This document shows, piece after piece, positions 51,389-59,622 of a stretch of DNA of 64,000 bases. The stretch covers positions 1-64,000 of the forward strand of contig NZ_BAFE01000027.1 of assembly GCF_000247995.1 (NCBI RefSeq), given 5' to 3'. The position numbers and the translations under genes are program-made. The notes below the pieces were generated by a model that saw nothing but the letters and a program-made list of their open reading frames with translations, had not been told where the DNA came from and made no database searches. This stretch comes from Mobilicoccus pelagius NBRC 104925 (lineage in GTDB: Bacteria; Actinomycetota; Actinomycetes; Actinomycetales; Dermatophilaceae). Position 1 is the first letter of the stretch. Each line of letters opens with the position of its first letter.

Positions 51389-52690
51389 GTGCCTGGACGA
51401 CTCCCCGACGGTGACCCTGCCCCCCTCTCCGGTGAGCTGCCGGCTGCGGCCGTGGAGGAGTTCACCGACGCCGGGCGCCGCGGGTCCGGATCCTTCGGCG
51501 CCTACGTCCACGTGCCGTTCTGCCTCCGCCGATGCGGGTACTGCGACTTCAACACGTACACGCCCCGGGAGCTCGGCGGTGAGCACGCGAGCGCACTCAC
51601 GGGCCCCTACCTCGAGGCGCTGCTCGCCGAGATCCGTCTCGCCGGACGTGTGCTGCCGCGGCGCCCGTTCGACACGGTGTTCTTCGGTGGCGGCACGCCG
51701 ACGCTCCTCGAACCGGAACAGCTCGGCGCCGTCCTCACTGCGCTCGACGAGACGTTCGGCCTCGCGTCGGACGTCGAGGTGACGACGGAGGCCAACCCCG
51801 ACACCGTGGATCCGGCGACCCACCCCGGGCGCATCGAGGCACTCGCCGGGATCGGCATCACCCGGATGAGCCTCGGAATGCAGTCCGCCATGCCGCACGT
51901 GCTCGCGACCCTCGACCGCACCCACGACCAGGGAGCGGTCGGACGCAGCGTCGAGGCGGCCCACGGCGTCGGTCTCGCGACGAGCGTGGACCTCATCTAC
52001 GGCACGCCGGGGGAATCCCTCGACGACTGGCGGCGATCCCTGGAGGCGGCGATCGCCCTGCGCCCGGACCACGTCTCGGCCTACGCGCTCGTCGTCGAGG
52101 AGGGGACCCGGCTCGCGGCGCAGGTGCGTCGCGGCGTGGTGCCTGCGCCGGAGGACGACGACGAGGCCGACAAGTACGAACTCGCCGACGCCCTGCTGTC
52201 CGCCGCCGGGTACCGGTGGTACGAGGTGAGCAACTGGTCCGCGACCGACGTCGGGGTGTGCCGCCACAACGAGGGCTACTGGCGCAGTGATCCGTGGTGG
52301 GGGTTCGGGCCGGGCTCGCACAGCCACGTCGGTGGGGTGCGGTGGTGGAACGTCCGTCACCCGGCGGCCTACGCGAACCGTCTCGGCTCGGGGGAGTCCC
52401 CGGCGCAGGCCCGCGAGATCCTCGGCGCGGACCAGCGGTACGTGGAGGACGTCATGCTCCGCATGCGACTCGCCGAGGGGCTGCCGCCCAGGGCTCTCGC
52501 GCCCGAGGGGCGGGCGGCCGTGCCCGGCATCGTCAGGGACGGACTCGCGGTGCTCACGGGTGACACCCCCGAGGACGAGGTCGCCGGGTCGGACCCCGGT
52601 GGCGGCGTCGACGCGTCCGACGGTCGGATGGTCCTCACCGAGCGCGGGCGGCTACTCGCCGACACCGTGCTCCACCGTCTCCTCGGCTGA
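51389..52690 (+). CDS. hemW: Haem chaperone HemW (radical SAM, HemN-like)
   Basis: A 433-aa radical SAM protein. The cluster motif CLRRCGYCDFNTY (CxxxCxxC) lies near residue 45, followed by VFFGGGTPTLL, TTEANPDTV, GITRMSLGMQS and DLIYGTPGESLDDW. HemW binds haem and transfers it to respiratory proteins; it was often named coproporphyrinogen oxidase. The frame is open from 51317, but GTG 51389, 7 nt after CAGACT (51376-51381), gives the usual start LPDGDPAP and probably a leaderless mRNA. In most actinobacteria it stands directly before hrcA; here 6 kb intervene. Confidence 0.92.
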   Translation: MPGRLPDGDPAPLSGELPAAAVEEFTDAGRRGSGSFGAYVHVPFCLRRCGYCDFNTYTPRELGGEHASALTGPYLEALLAEIRLAGRVLPRRPFDTVFFGGGTPTLLEPEQLGAVLTALDETFGLASDVEVTTEANPDTVDPATHPGRIEALAGIGITRMSLGMQSAMPHVLATLDRTHDQGAVGRSVEAAHGVGLATSVDLIYGTPGESLDDWRRSLEAAIALRPDHVSAYALVVEEGTRLAAQVRRGVVPAPEDDDEADKYELADALLSAAGYRWYEVSNWSATDVGVCRHNEGYWRSDPWWGFGPGSHSHVGGVRWWNVRHPAAYANRLGSGESPAQAREILGADQRYVEDVMLRMRLAEGLPPRALAPEGRAAVPGIVRDGLAVLTGDTPEDEVAGSDPGGGVDASDGRMVLTERGRLLADTVLHRLLG

Positions 52691-52702
52691 CGGCGGGAAC
52701 GG

Positions 52703-53848
52703 TCAGGACGCGACGGGCACCGGTCGGCGGGTCGTGCGCGCCGAACGGGTGAGGCGGTCCTTGACGGCCTGCGGCGGGTCGAAGAGCACTGCGAGGCCGA
52801 CGGCCTTGAGGGCCTTCTCCAGAGTCATGCACACGACGATGACGACGGCGGTCGCGAGGATCGGGTAGGCGACATCGGCGAGTTCGCTCGTGAGCCACGG
52901 CCGGAACCATTCGGGCCGTACCATGCCGACCCACGTGAGCAGGGCGACGAGCGGCCAGTGGAGCACGTAGATTCCGAGCGTGCGCCGGCCCACCCAGGCG
53001 CCGGGCACGCGGAGGAACGGGACGCGGGCGACGATCTTCGCGATGGCCAGGAACGCGACGGCCGCGCACAGCCCACCCGCGACGACGGCCGGGTACGCGA
53101 ATACGCCGTCGACCATCTCGACGACCAGCGTGAGACCGGCGTAACCGACGAGCGCGACGACGGTGGCGAGGCGGGAGGCGGTGAGCGCGACGAGTTGCTC
53201 CCCGAGGAGGGCGCCCACGGCGTAGAAGATCGCCCGGGGCATGCCGGCCGCGTCATGGGTGATCACCATCGCGGCCCATCCCACGACGAAGAATCCGGCA
53301 AGGACGATCGGGACGGGCACACGCCGCGTCGCGGCGAGGACGGCGAGCGATACGAAGAGGACGTAGACGAACCACAGCGGACCGCTCTGCGGATACAGCA
53401 GGCTCGCGAGGAGACCCGGCCACGACCGCCCCTCGTAGGGGGCGTCCCCCATCGAGGGGAAGAACAGGACACCGAGCGCGAAGAACACGAGGGTCCACAC
53501 GAGGTAGAGGTGGAAGTTCGTCGCGATCGCGATGCGAGTGCGGGCGTAGCCGAGACCTTCGCGCACCTTCGTGCGGGCGAGGTAGCCCGAGAGGAGGAGC
53601 AGCAGCGGCATGCGCAGATCGGCGAGGATCGCCGTGTTGAACAGGACCCACGCGCGCGCGACCGGACGCCCGTGGGAGTCCGGTGCGAGCGGGAAGACGT
53701 GGAAGAGGCCGACGTGGAGGAGGACCACGGCGATGACGCAGAACCCTCGGGCCATGTCGATCCAGGCGAGGCGTGGTGCGGCCAGGCCCTGCGTCGACGA
53801 TCCCGTATTCCCCTGCTGCGGATTCTCGTGCTGCGGCGTGACGCGCAC
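52703..53848 (-). CDS. Acyltransferase 3 family membrane protein
   Basis: A 381-aa integral membrane protein with about ten helices. It starts with the family motif RLAWIDMARGFCVIAVVLLHV (catalytic-type His in helix 1), then LRMPLLLLLSGYLA and LWFVYVLFVSL. Acyltransferase 3 (OafA/OpgC-like) proteins move an acyl group, often acetyl or succinyl, onto a sugar of the envelope or a secreted glycan. GTG 53848 has AGGAGG with a 7-nt spacer; a longer frame to 53869 would put the ribosome site inside the gene. It converges with hemW, 12 nt apart. It belongs to the segment that separates hemW from the hrcA block. Confidence 0.85.
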   Translation of the reverse strand: MRVTPQHENPQQGNTGSSTQGLAAPRLAWIDMARGFCVIAVVLLHVGLFHVFPLAPDSHGRPVARAWVLFNTAILADLRMPLLLLLSGYLARTKVREGLGYARTRIAIATNFHLYLVWTLVFFALGVLFFPSMGDAPYEGRSWPGLLASLLYPQSGPLWFVYVLFVSLAVLAATRRVPVPIVLAGFFVVGWAAMVITHDAAGMPRAIFYAVGALLGEQLVALTASRLATVVALVGYAGLTLVVEMVDGVFAYPAVVAGGLCAAVAFLAIAKIVARVPFLRVPGAWVGRRTLGIYVLHWPLVALLTWVGMVRPEWFRPWLTSELADVAYPILATAVVIVVCMTLEKALKAVGLAVLFDPPQAVKDRLTRSARTTRRPVPVAS

Positions 53849-53885
53849 ACTCGTCCCTCCTGCCGTCACCCGACTGGGCGCCCCC

Positions 53886-53925
53886 GGTGCCCGGCCGGAC
53901 GGTGCCCGGCCGGACGGTGCCCGGC
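53886..53925. repeat. Short tandem repeat of 15 bp, about 2.6 copies
   Basis: GGTGCCCGGCCGGAC occurs at 53886-53900 and 53901-53915, with a third partial copy to about 53925. It lies between the acyltransferase start and the decayed nad segment. Confidence 0.75.
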
Positions 53926-54149
53926 CCGGTCAAGAGTAACGGGTGTCGGACGGGCGTCCATGGTCGGACGTTGCGCACAGAGTCCGTCGGGCAGTCCGGA
54001 CACGTCCTCCCCGGCGGATCTCGCTGCCGGAACGGGCCACGTCGAGCGGGTGGCACCGTCCACGTGCGGAACACGCGCACGCCTGCGGCGCGGCGCGACG
54101 GGCGGCGGTGGGTCGGCGATCATCGGTGGTCGAGGCCGATGCCATGCCG

Positions 54150-54400
54150 CCCGCGAAGGCGGGGTGGCCGTCCTTGACGAGGACGGCGTCGTCGAGACCG
54201 AAGCGATGGTTCGCGCCACCGCCCGCCCGCACCGCGGCCTTCTCGAGCGCCCGCAGGCCCGGAGTCGTCGTGCGGGTGCAGCAGACGGCGGCCCCGGTGC
54301 ACGCGACGGCATCGACGAGTTCCGCCGTGGCCGTCGCGACGCCCGACAGGTGGGAGGGGAGGTCGAGCGCCACACGCTCACCGGTGAGGAGGACGGGCAC
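54150..54400 (-). pseudogene. nadC: nadC fragment (nicotinate-nucleotide pyrophosphorylase), fused to nadA remnant
   Basis: From about 54400 down to 54150 the coding strand reads [20 protein letters not shown], then [37 protein letters not shown] and [16 protein letters not shown]. This is the central quarter of NadC (ERVALN...[23 protein letters not shown], GGxxNHRxGL, VKDNH), the enzyme that converts quinolinate and PRPP to nicotinate mononucleotide. Both ends are missing: the N-terminal third is replaced by nadA sequence in the same frame, and homology stops after [12 protein letters not shown]. The TRK of the active site is changed to TRT. It cannot be functional. Confidence 0.8.
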
Positions 54401-54793
54401 GGCGTCGTCCGACGTGCAGCACACGTCGGACTCGGCCTTCACGGCCGCCGACGTGTCGACATAGGTGACGACGGGGAGCCCGGGATGCGCGGCCCGTACG
54501 TCGCGGACGTCCTGCACGGTGACGCTCTACGCGAGGGAGCACCAGGCGAGGGGGCCGGGCACGAGGACGATCGCCTCGGGGTGAGAGGAGCCTGGCCGTC
54601 TCGGCCATGAAGTGCACGTGGAAGATCTCCGGCGTCTGGTAGAAGTGCGCGAGCACGACGGCGTTGCGCTCGGCGTCGAGGGCGTGGCTCGCGCCGACGT
54701 CGTCGGTGAACGTCGCCTACTCGAGGGCCGGGACGACGTCGGCGACGCGCTCGTAGGCGAGGTCGCTCGGGCGGGGGAAGAGAGAACGGTCAT
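54401..54793 (-). pseudogene. nadA: Decayed nadA (quinolinate synthase) remnant
   Basis: On the coding strand GAGGAGG and an ATG (54793) open a nadA relic. Recognisable pieces are LAHFYQTPEIF, then VHFMAETARLLSP after a loss of about 33 codons (near 54622), then EAIVLVPGPLAWCSLA in another frame (frameshift near 54580), and [21 protein letters not shown]. In-frame stops lie at 54717-54719 and 54527-54529. The last piece runs directly into nadC sequence near 54400, so the 3' part of nadA, all of nadB and the 5' part of nadC are deleted. Cysteine ligands of the iron-sulfur cluster are partly kept (WCSLA, VCCTS). NadA makes quinolinate from iminoaspartate in de novo NAD synthesis; this copy is dead. 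Confidence 0.82.
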
Positions 54794-55161
54794 GCCTACC
54801 TCCTCGGGCTCATGTTCGAGGTGAGCATGAGGATTCTGTTCTTTCGGAGCACAATGGGTGGGAGGCATCACTCGGGCTCTGCCTGCACGTGCCTGCACGG
54901 GCCTGCACCGAGCTGCGGCCGGTCGTGCCCGACGAGTGCAGCGGCATGGCGTGGGTCACGCCGCGACGCCTCCACGCCGGTTGCGTCGGACGAGGTCGGG
55001 CGCCGGATCCCGGGCGGCGGCGAGGAAGTTCGCGCGCCACGGATCGGATCGGCCCGGCATCGCGGCAGCGGGCCCGGATCCGGATAGCGTCGGGGCCGTC
55101 GTCGGCGCTCAGGAAGGACGGGTGGCGGCCGACGGGAACGGCGGTGACGAGGAGGCCGGCG

Positions 55162-57531
55162 GTGAGCAACCCCACGAGCGTGCACCGCGGTCGAGCGCCG
55201 CGGCGCTGCGTGCTCTCCGCATCACGGTCGTCGACCCCGCGCCTCCCGCGCCGCACCTCCGCACCCCCTCGCCCGACCCAGGAGCCCGAGGAGATCGGCG
55301 GACGGGTCACCGCCCTCGACCGGATCCTCTTCGCCCTCGGGTTGGGACTCATCGCGGCGACGATGGTGATCCACGTCGACGATCCCGACGGGGTCGGCGA
55401 GTACGTGTACGCCGGCACGAGCGCGCTGCTCCTCCTCGTCGCCGCCCTCGGCCCCATCCTCCGCCGAGCCCGCCCACGACGGGCCTGGCTCTTCGGCTCG
55501 CTCGGCGCGTTCCTCTTCGCCTGCTCGAGCGGCGGGGTCGTCTTCCCCTACGAGGTCGGACCGTTCGAGCTGACGGACATGTCCTTCTTCGGCGGATACC
55601 TCGCGCTCGTGGTCCTCTTCGTGCGTCTCACCCGGTTGAGCAGCCCCAGGCGGGACGACTCCTACCTCCCGGACGCCCTCGCCGGGACGGCGGGCGTCGC
55701 CCTCGCCCTGTGGCCGTCCGTCCTCGCGCCGCTGAGTACGACCGACCTCCCCGGGGGGGTCGTGTGGGCCGCCTACCCGCCGCTCGACGCCACCGTGCTC
55801 GCTCTCGCCATCCACCTCACGTTGAGACTTGGGCGGGTGACGCGGCCCCTCGGGTGGTTCCTCGTGAGTCTCCTCCTCGGGTTCACGCTCGACACGGTCT
55901 CGACCGTGTGGAAGGTGCTCGGGGCGGACTCCACGCACGTCGTCCTCGAAACGGGCTTCCTCCTCGGTCACTTCACGCTCGCGTGCGCGCTGTGCCATCC
56001 GGCGCTCAACGAGCAGTGGGAACGTCCGGCCGAGGGGAGCGCCAGGCGACACCCGGAGCGGTCCGCGGCGTTCGCCGTCCTCACGCTCTCGCCCGCGATC
56101 CTCGCGATCACGATCCCCGTCGTCGGGCACGTCGACGCGGCCGTGCGGGCGCTGTTCGTCGTCGTCATCCTCGCGCTGCTCTTCGTCCGCATGCACCGGA
56201 CGCTCCAGGAGCTCTCCCGTGCCGAGGAGGACAGCCACCATCGTGCGACCCACGACGAGCTCACCGGCCTCCTCAACCGACCCGCCCTCCTCGCCCACCT
56301 CGCGCGCCGCCGCGAGATCGACCGCCGCCTGGGGCGTCACACCGTCGTGCTGTTCCTCGACTGCGACGACTTCAAGTCCGTCAACGACACGTGGGGTCAC
56401 GTCGCCGGGGACACCCTTCTCCAGGCCGTCGCCGACCGGTTCCGCTCGACGCTCGCCCGGTCGGAGACGCCGGGACGCCTCGGCGGCGACGAGTTCGTCG
56501 TCGTCGGATCCGTCGTCGGCCCCGAGGCCGGGATGGCCCTCGCCACGCAAGTACGGCGTCTCTTCGACGAACCGCTCGTCATCCTCCCTGGTCGTGTCCA
56601 CGCGATGACCCCGTCGATCGGCGTCGCCGTCGCCGACCCCGAGGACGACGTGAGCACCGACACGCTGCTCGTCCGCGCCGACCTCGCGATGTACGAGGCC
56701 AAGCAGCAGGGCAAGGGCCGCGTCGTCGTCTTCGGGGAGGTGCTCGAGCGCCGCAGCGGTTGCCGCACCGCCGTGGCGGCACGTCTCGCCGACGCGCTCC
56801 GGACGGGGACGGTGGACGTCGTCCTGCGGCCGATCATGGGCGGACCCGATTACGTTCGCCTCGCCGGGTGGGAGGCCTGCCCGCGGTGGGACGACGCCGA
56901 GCTCGGCGCCATCGAACCGGAGATGCTCATCGCCCTCGCCGGCCGGCTCGACCTCTCCCGCGACCTCGACCAACTCGTCCTCCGTCGGATACGCGACCGC
57001 GTCGCCGCGCATCGACTCGACGTGCGCGACGTCGTCGTCCACGTCGACGTCTCGCCCTCGTTCCTCCGGCGGTCCGAGTCCGTCGGCCTCGTCCGCGAGA
57101 TCGTCGGGGGCGCCGGACTTCCGCCGGGCCACCTTCACCTCCAGGTGCCCGAGTCGACGCTGATCGACCCCGACCCGGAGGTGCGGGGCGTGCTCGAGGT
57201 GCTCCGTCGCACGGGCGCCCTCCTCTGCGCCACCGGCGTCGGCGCGGGCCGCGCTTCCCTCCCCGCGGTCCTCTCGCTCGCGGCCGACGCGGCGACGATC
57301 GACCGGTCGCTCCTCACCGGCCTCGGCGAGGACGAGGAGGCCTCGCGCCGGTACGCCGCCGTTCTCGGGCTGCTCCGCGGCCTCGGCACGGACCGTGTCG
57401 TCGCCGACGGCGTGACCACCGCCGCGCAGGAGGCCGAACTCCTCCGCCTCGGGTGTCCCACCGTGCGTGGCCCGCGCTACGACGCCCCGATCGACGCCGA
57501 CTCGACCTGGCGGGCCGACGCCGCGGGCTGA
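55162..57531 (+). CDS. Membrane GGDEF protein with degenerate EAL domain
   Basis: A 789-aa cyclic-di-GMP-type signalling protein. Residues about 50-330 contain some eight hydrophobic helices (a MASE-like sensor). The GGDEF domain (about 355-520) has DELTGLLNR and an intact GRLGGDEFVV near residue 441, without a clear RxxD inhibitory site. The last 240 residues are EAL-like but have lost the key motifs: EAL reads EAC, the DDFGTG loop reads ATGVGAG, and EGVET reads DGVTT, while IDRSLL and LRLGC remain. It should make c-di-GMP but not degrade it; the EAL part may bind the nucleotide. GTG 55162 has GAGGAGG (55149-55155) at 6 nt. It sits between the two broken NAD genes. Confidence 0.85.
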   Translation: MSNPTSVHRGRAPRRCVLSASRSSTPRLPRRTSAPPRPTQEPEEIGGRVTALDRILFALGLGLIAATMVIHVDDPDGVGEYVYAGTSALLLLVAALGPILRRARPRRAWLFGSLGAFLFACSSGGVVFPYEVGPFELTDMSFFGGYLALVVLFVRLTRLSSPRRDDSYLPDALAGTAGVALALWPSVLAPLSTTDLPGGVVWAAYPPLDATVLALAIHLTLRLGRVTRPLGWFLVSLLLGFTLDTVSTVWKVLGADSTHVVLETGFLLGHFTLACALCHPALNEQWERPAEGSARRHPERSAAFAVLTLSPAILAITIPVVGHVDAAVRALFVVVILALLFVRMHRTLQELSRAEEDSHHRATHDELTGLLNRPALLAHLARRREIDRRLGRHTVVLFLDCDDFKSVNDTWGHVAGDTLLQAVADRFRSTLARSETPGRLGGDEFVVVGSVVGPEAGMALATQVRRLFDEPLVILPGRVHAMTPSIGVAVADPEDDVSTDTLLVRADLAMYEAKQQGKGRVVVFGEVLERRSGCRTAVAARLADALRTGTVDVVLRPIMGGPDYVRLAGWEACPRWDDAELGAIEPEMLIALAGRLDLSRDLDQLVLRRIRDRVAAHRLDVRDVVVHVDVSPSFLRRSESVGLVREIVGGAGLPPGHLHLQVPESTLIDPDPEVRGVLEVLRRTGALLCATGVGAGRASLPAVLSLAADAATIDRSLLTGLGEDEEASRRYAAVLGLLRGLGTDRVVADGVTTAAQEAELLRLGCPTVRGPRYDAPIDADSTWRADAAG

Positions 57532-57559
57532 CCCGTCGAACGCGACGCGATGCGGCGCC

Positions 57560-58527
57560 CGGTATCAGTACCCGCGGGAGGGAGACAGGTTCGTCCCCCG
57601 GCGTAGCGTCCGAGCTCGACCTCGTGGCGGAACCGGTAGAGCTTCGCGGGTCGTCCCCTGGTGGCCGGCTCCCGGTCCCCGGTCTCCTCGACGAGGTGCT
57701 GCTGCTGGACGAGGCGCCGGAAGTTCTGGGTGTGGAGCGTCGCGCCGGCGATGTCCTCGACGTACGTCTGGAGTTGCCCGAGGGTGAACTCGGTGGGCAC
57801 GAGTTCGAAGACGACGGGCCGGTACTGGATCTCCGCCCGCAACCGGTCGACGCCGGTGGCGAGGACGCGCCGGTGGTCGTGGAGCATCCGGCGTCCTGTC
57901 GCGTCCGCGGTGGCCGCGTCGGCGCCGGACTCCGCCGTGAGGCCCGCCTCGTGGAGCAGCTGGTAGCGCTGCAGCGCGAACTCGCTCACCAACCGGGGCC
58001 CGAACGCCGCGTCGACGCGCCCGCGACGGTCCTCCCGGACGGCGTCGGTGGCACCCGTCGCGGCCCAGGCGTGCAGCCGCCCGTGGAGGCCCTCCGCGAG
58101 TTCGCGCGACGCGGCATCCCGCCGATCCTCCCCAGGGGGAGGAACTCCGACCACGGGCGCCACGCGAACGCCGTCGCCGGTCGTCGCGCCGCGATCATCG
58201 GGGCGGGAGCGTCGTCCTCGACATGGGTGAGGCCGAGGTAGCTCGCCGAGAGGAGTCGGTGGTGCGGGCCCACCCGTTCGCGGTCGGCGAAGGCGTGGAG
58301 CTGCTCGACGTAGCCGAGCGTGACGCCCGTCTGGTCCACGACCCACGCACGCAGGCTCGTGTGCAGGCTGCGGTGCTCGGCCCGCAGCGGCCCCGAGGGC
58401 AACCGCGGTACGCTCTCGGGCGCCCCGACGATGAGCACCTCGGCGCCCCGAGGCGTCACCGCGACGACGACGGCGCCTCACTGGCGACGAGATCCGTACC
58501 TCCGGGGGAGAGGGACACGTCAGCCAT
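57560..58527 (-). pseudogene. nrtR: NrtR-type NAD-responsive regulator, frameshifted
   Basis: Three frames together encode an NrtR repressor (non-catalytic Nudix domain plus winged helix). An ATG at 58527 gives [10 protein letters not shown] and stops at 58456. The Nudix part, AVVVAVTPRGAEVLIVG to TGVTLGYVEQLHAFADRERVG, lies in a second frame. From about 58110 the third frame carries REDRRGRVDAAFG, YQLLHEAGLTAE, EFTLGQLQTYVEDIAGATLH and NFRRLVQQQHLVEETG, the winged-helix half. At least two frameshifts are needed, one near 58475 and one near 58115 (CCCCCTGGGGA). NrtR represses NAD biosynthesis or salvage genes, nadABC in several actinobacteria. Its ATG overlaps the stop of the DUF3097 gene, so it was once coupled to it. 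Confidence 0.78.
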
Positions 58528-59425
58528 CCTGTCCGGCGATCGGCCCGCCCGAGGCGCCGACGGTGACGAAGTCGATGAGCTCTTCGACGCGGCCGAGGAG
58601 TTCGGGCTGGAGGTCGGCGTAGCTGCGCACGGTGCCGAGGATGCGCTTCCACCCGCGCGCGACGTCCGCCTGCGTCTCGTGGGGCCAACCGAGCTCGGCG
58701 AGGATCCCATGCTTCCACGACGTCCCCCGCGGGATCGTCGGCCACCGCTCCCAGCCGAGCCGTTCCGGCCGCACCGACTCCCACACATCGACGTAGGGGT
58801 GCCCGACGATGCACACGTGCTGCGCGTAGCGGCGCACCCGGCGCGCCTCCTCGACGATGCGGTACTCCTTCGTGCCCGGCACGAGGTGGTCGACGAGGAC
58901 GCCCATGCGGCGGTCGGCGGTGGGCGCGAAGTCGCGGATGAGGGCCGCGAGGTCGTCGACGCCGTCGAGCATCTCGACGACGACGCCCTCGGCCCGCAGG
59001 TCGTCGCCCCACACCTTCTCGACGAGTTCGGCGTCGTGACGGCCCTCGACGAAGAGGCGGGAACGGCGGGCGACGCGCGCCGGGGTACGGGGCGCTGCGA
59101 TGGAGCCGCTCGCGGTGCGGGACGCGGCCTTGCGTGCCTGCGCGAGGTCGGCCTTCCTCCGCGCGGTCGGCACGGTGAGCACGGCGGGCCGCCCCTCGAC
59201 GAGGAACCCGGGGCCGAGGGGGAACCCCTTGACGCGTCCCCGCCGGTCCTCGAGGTGGACGACCTGCATGCCGCCCGCCTTCTCGACGGCGACGACGGCG
59301 CCGCACCACCCCGTCTCGACGTCCTCGACGACGAGGCCCGTCTCGGCCTCTATCGGGGTCGCCCTGCCTCCGCGGGCCGCCTTCCAGTCACCGGCGAGCA
59401 CGTCACGGCCGTATCGATCGTTCAC
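58520..59425 (-). CDS. DUF3097 family protein
   Basis: A 301-aa actinobacterial protein of the DUF3097 family, function unknown. It begins [11 protein letters not shown] and includes [24 protein letters not shown], the conserved Toprim-like block [25 protein letters not shown] and [18 protein letters not shown], and [17 protein letters not shown]. The Glu and Asp-x-Asp-like residues in the central block suggest nuclease- or primase-like metal binding; this is a cautious reading. GTG 59425 is 6 nt after TACGAT (complement of 59432-59437), so the mRNA is probably leaderless. A CIRCE-like element lies just upstream, between this gene and hrcA. Confidence 0.85.
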   Translation of the reverse strand: MNDRYGRDVLAGDWKAARGGRATPIEAETGLVVEDVETGWCGAVVAVEKAGGMQVVHLEDRRGRVKGFPLGPGFLVEGRPAVLTVPTARRKADLAQARKAASRTASGSIAAPRTPARVARRSRLFVEGRHDAELVEKVWGDDLRAEGVVVEMLDGVDDLAALIRDFAPTADRRMGVLVDHLVPGTKEYRIVEEARRVRRYAQHVCIVGHPYVDVWESVRPERLGWERWPTIPRGTSWKHGILAELGWPHETQADVARGWKRILGTVRSYADLQPELLGRVEELIDFVTVGASGGPIAGQDG

Positions 59426-59431
59426 CGGAGC

Positions 59432-59437
59432 ATCGTA
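59432..59437 (-). promoter_or_regulatory. -10 box (TACGAT) of the leaderless DUF3097 gene
   Basis: On the coding strand TACGAT ends 6 nt before GTG 59425. The -35 region would fall within the CIRCE-like element at 59441-59467, so HrcA could also affect this gene. Confidence 0.5.
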
Positions 59438-59440
59438 GAC

Positions 59441-59467
59441 TTGGCAGTCGGGCGCGCCGAGTGCCAA
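59441..59467. promoter_or_regulatory. CIRCE-like HrcA operator
   Basis: TTGGCAGTC-N9-GAGTGCCAA matches the CIRCE consensus TTAGCACTC-N9-GAGTGCTAA with the exact 9-bp spacer; the two arms differ at one position. It lies 155 bp upstream of hrcA, so autoregulation of the hrcA-dnaJ operon is expected. Confidence 0.75.
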
Positions 59468-59622
59468 CGGACGTCCGGGCGGCATGTCCCGGCGCGACCC
59501 GCACGACCGACCGGCCACCCCCGCCCGACCTCCGGGCCCACCCACCGGATCGACACGACCGGCCCGCACACCGCCACGGGCCACGCCCGGCCGGGCACCG
59601 CCACACGAGAGGAGCGCATGCG

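Noticed and set aside
53940-54150. C-terminal end of nadC
   Set aside because: After LVKDGH no frame shows the expected late NadC motifs (acidic VEVEV strand, LDN, SGG); the region reads as unconstrained sequence.
52691-58519. Genomic island with attachment sites
   Set aside because: No integrase, tRNA end, transposase or flanking direct repeat was found; only the broken synteny supports an island.
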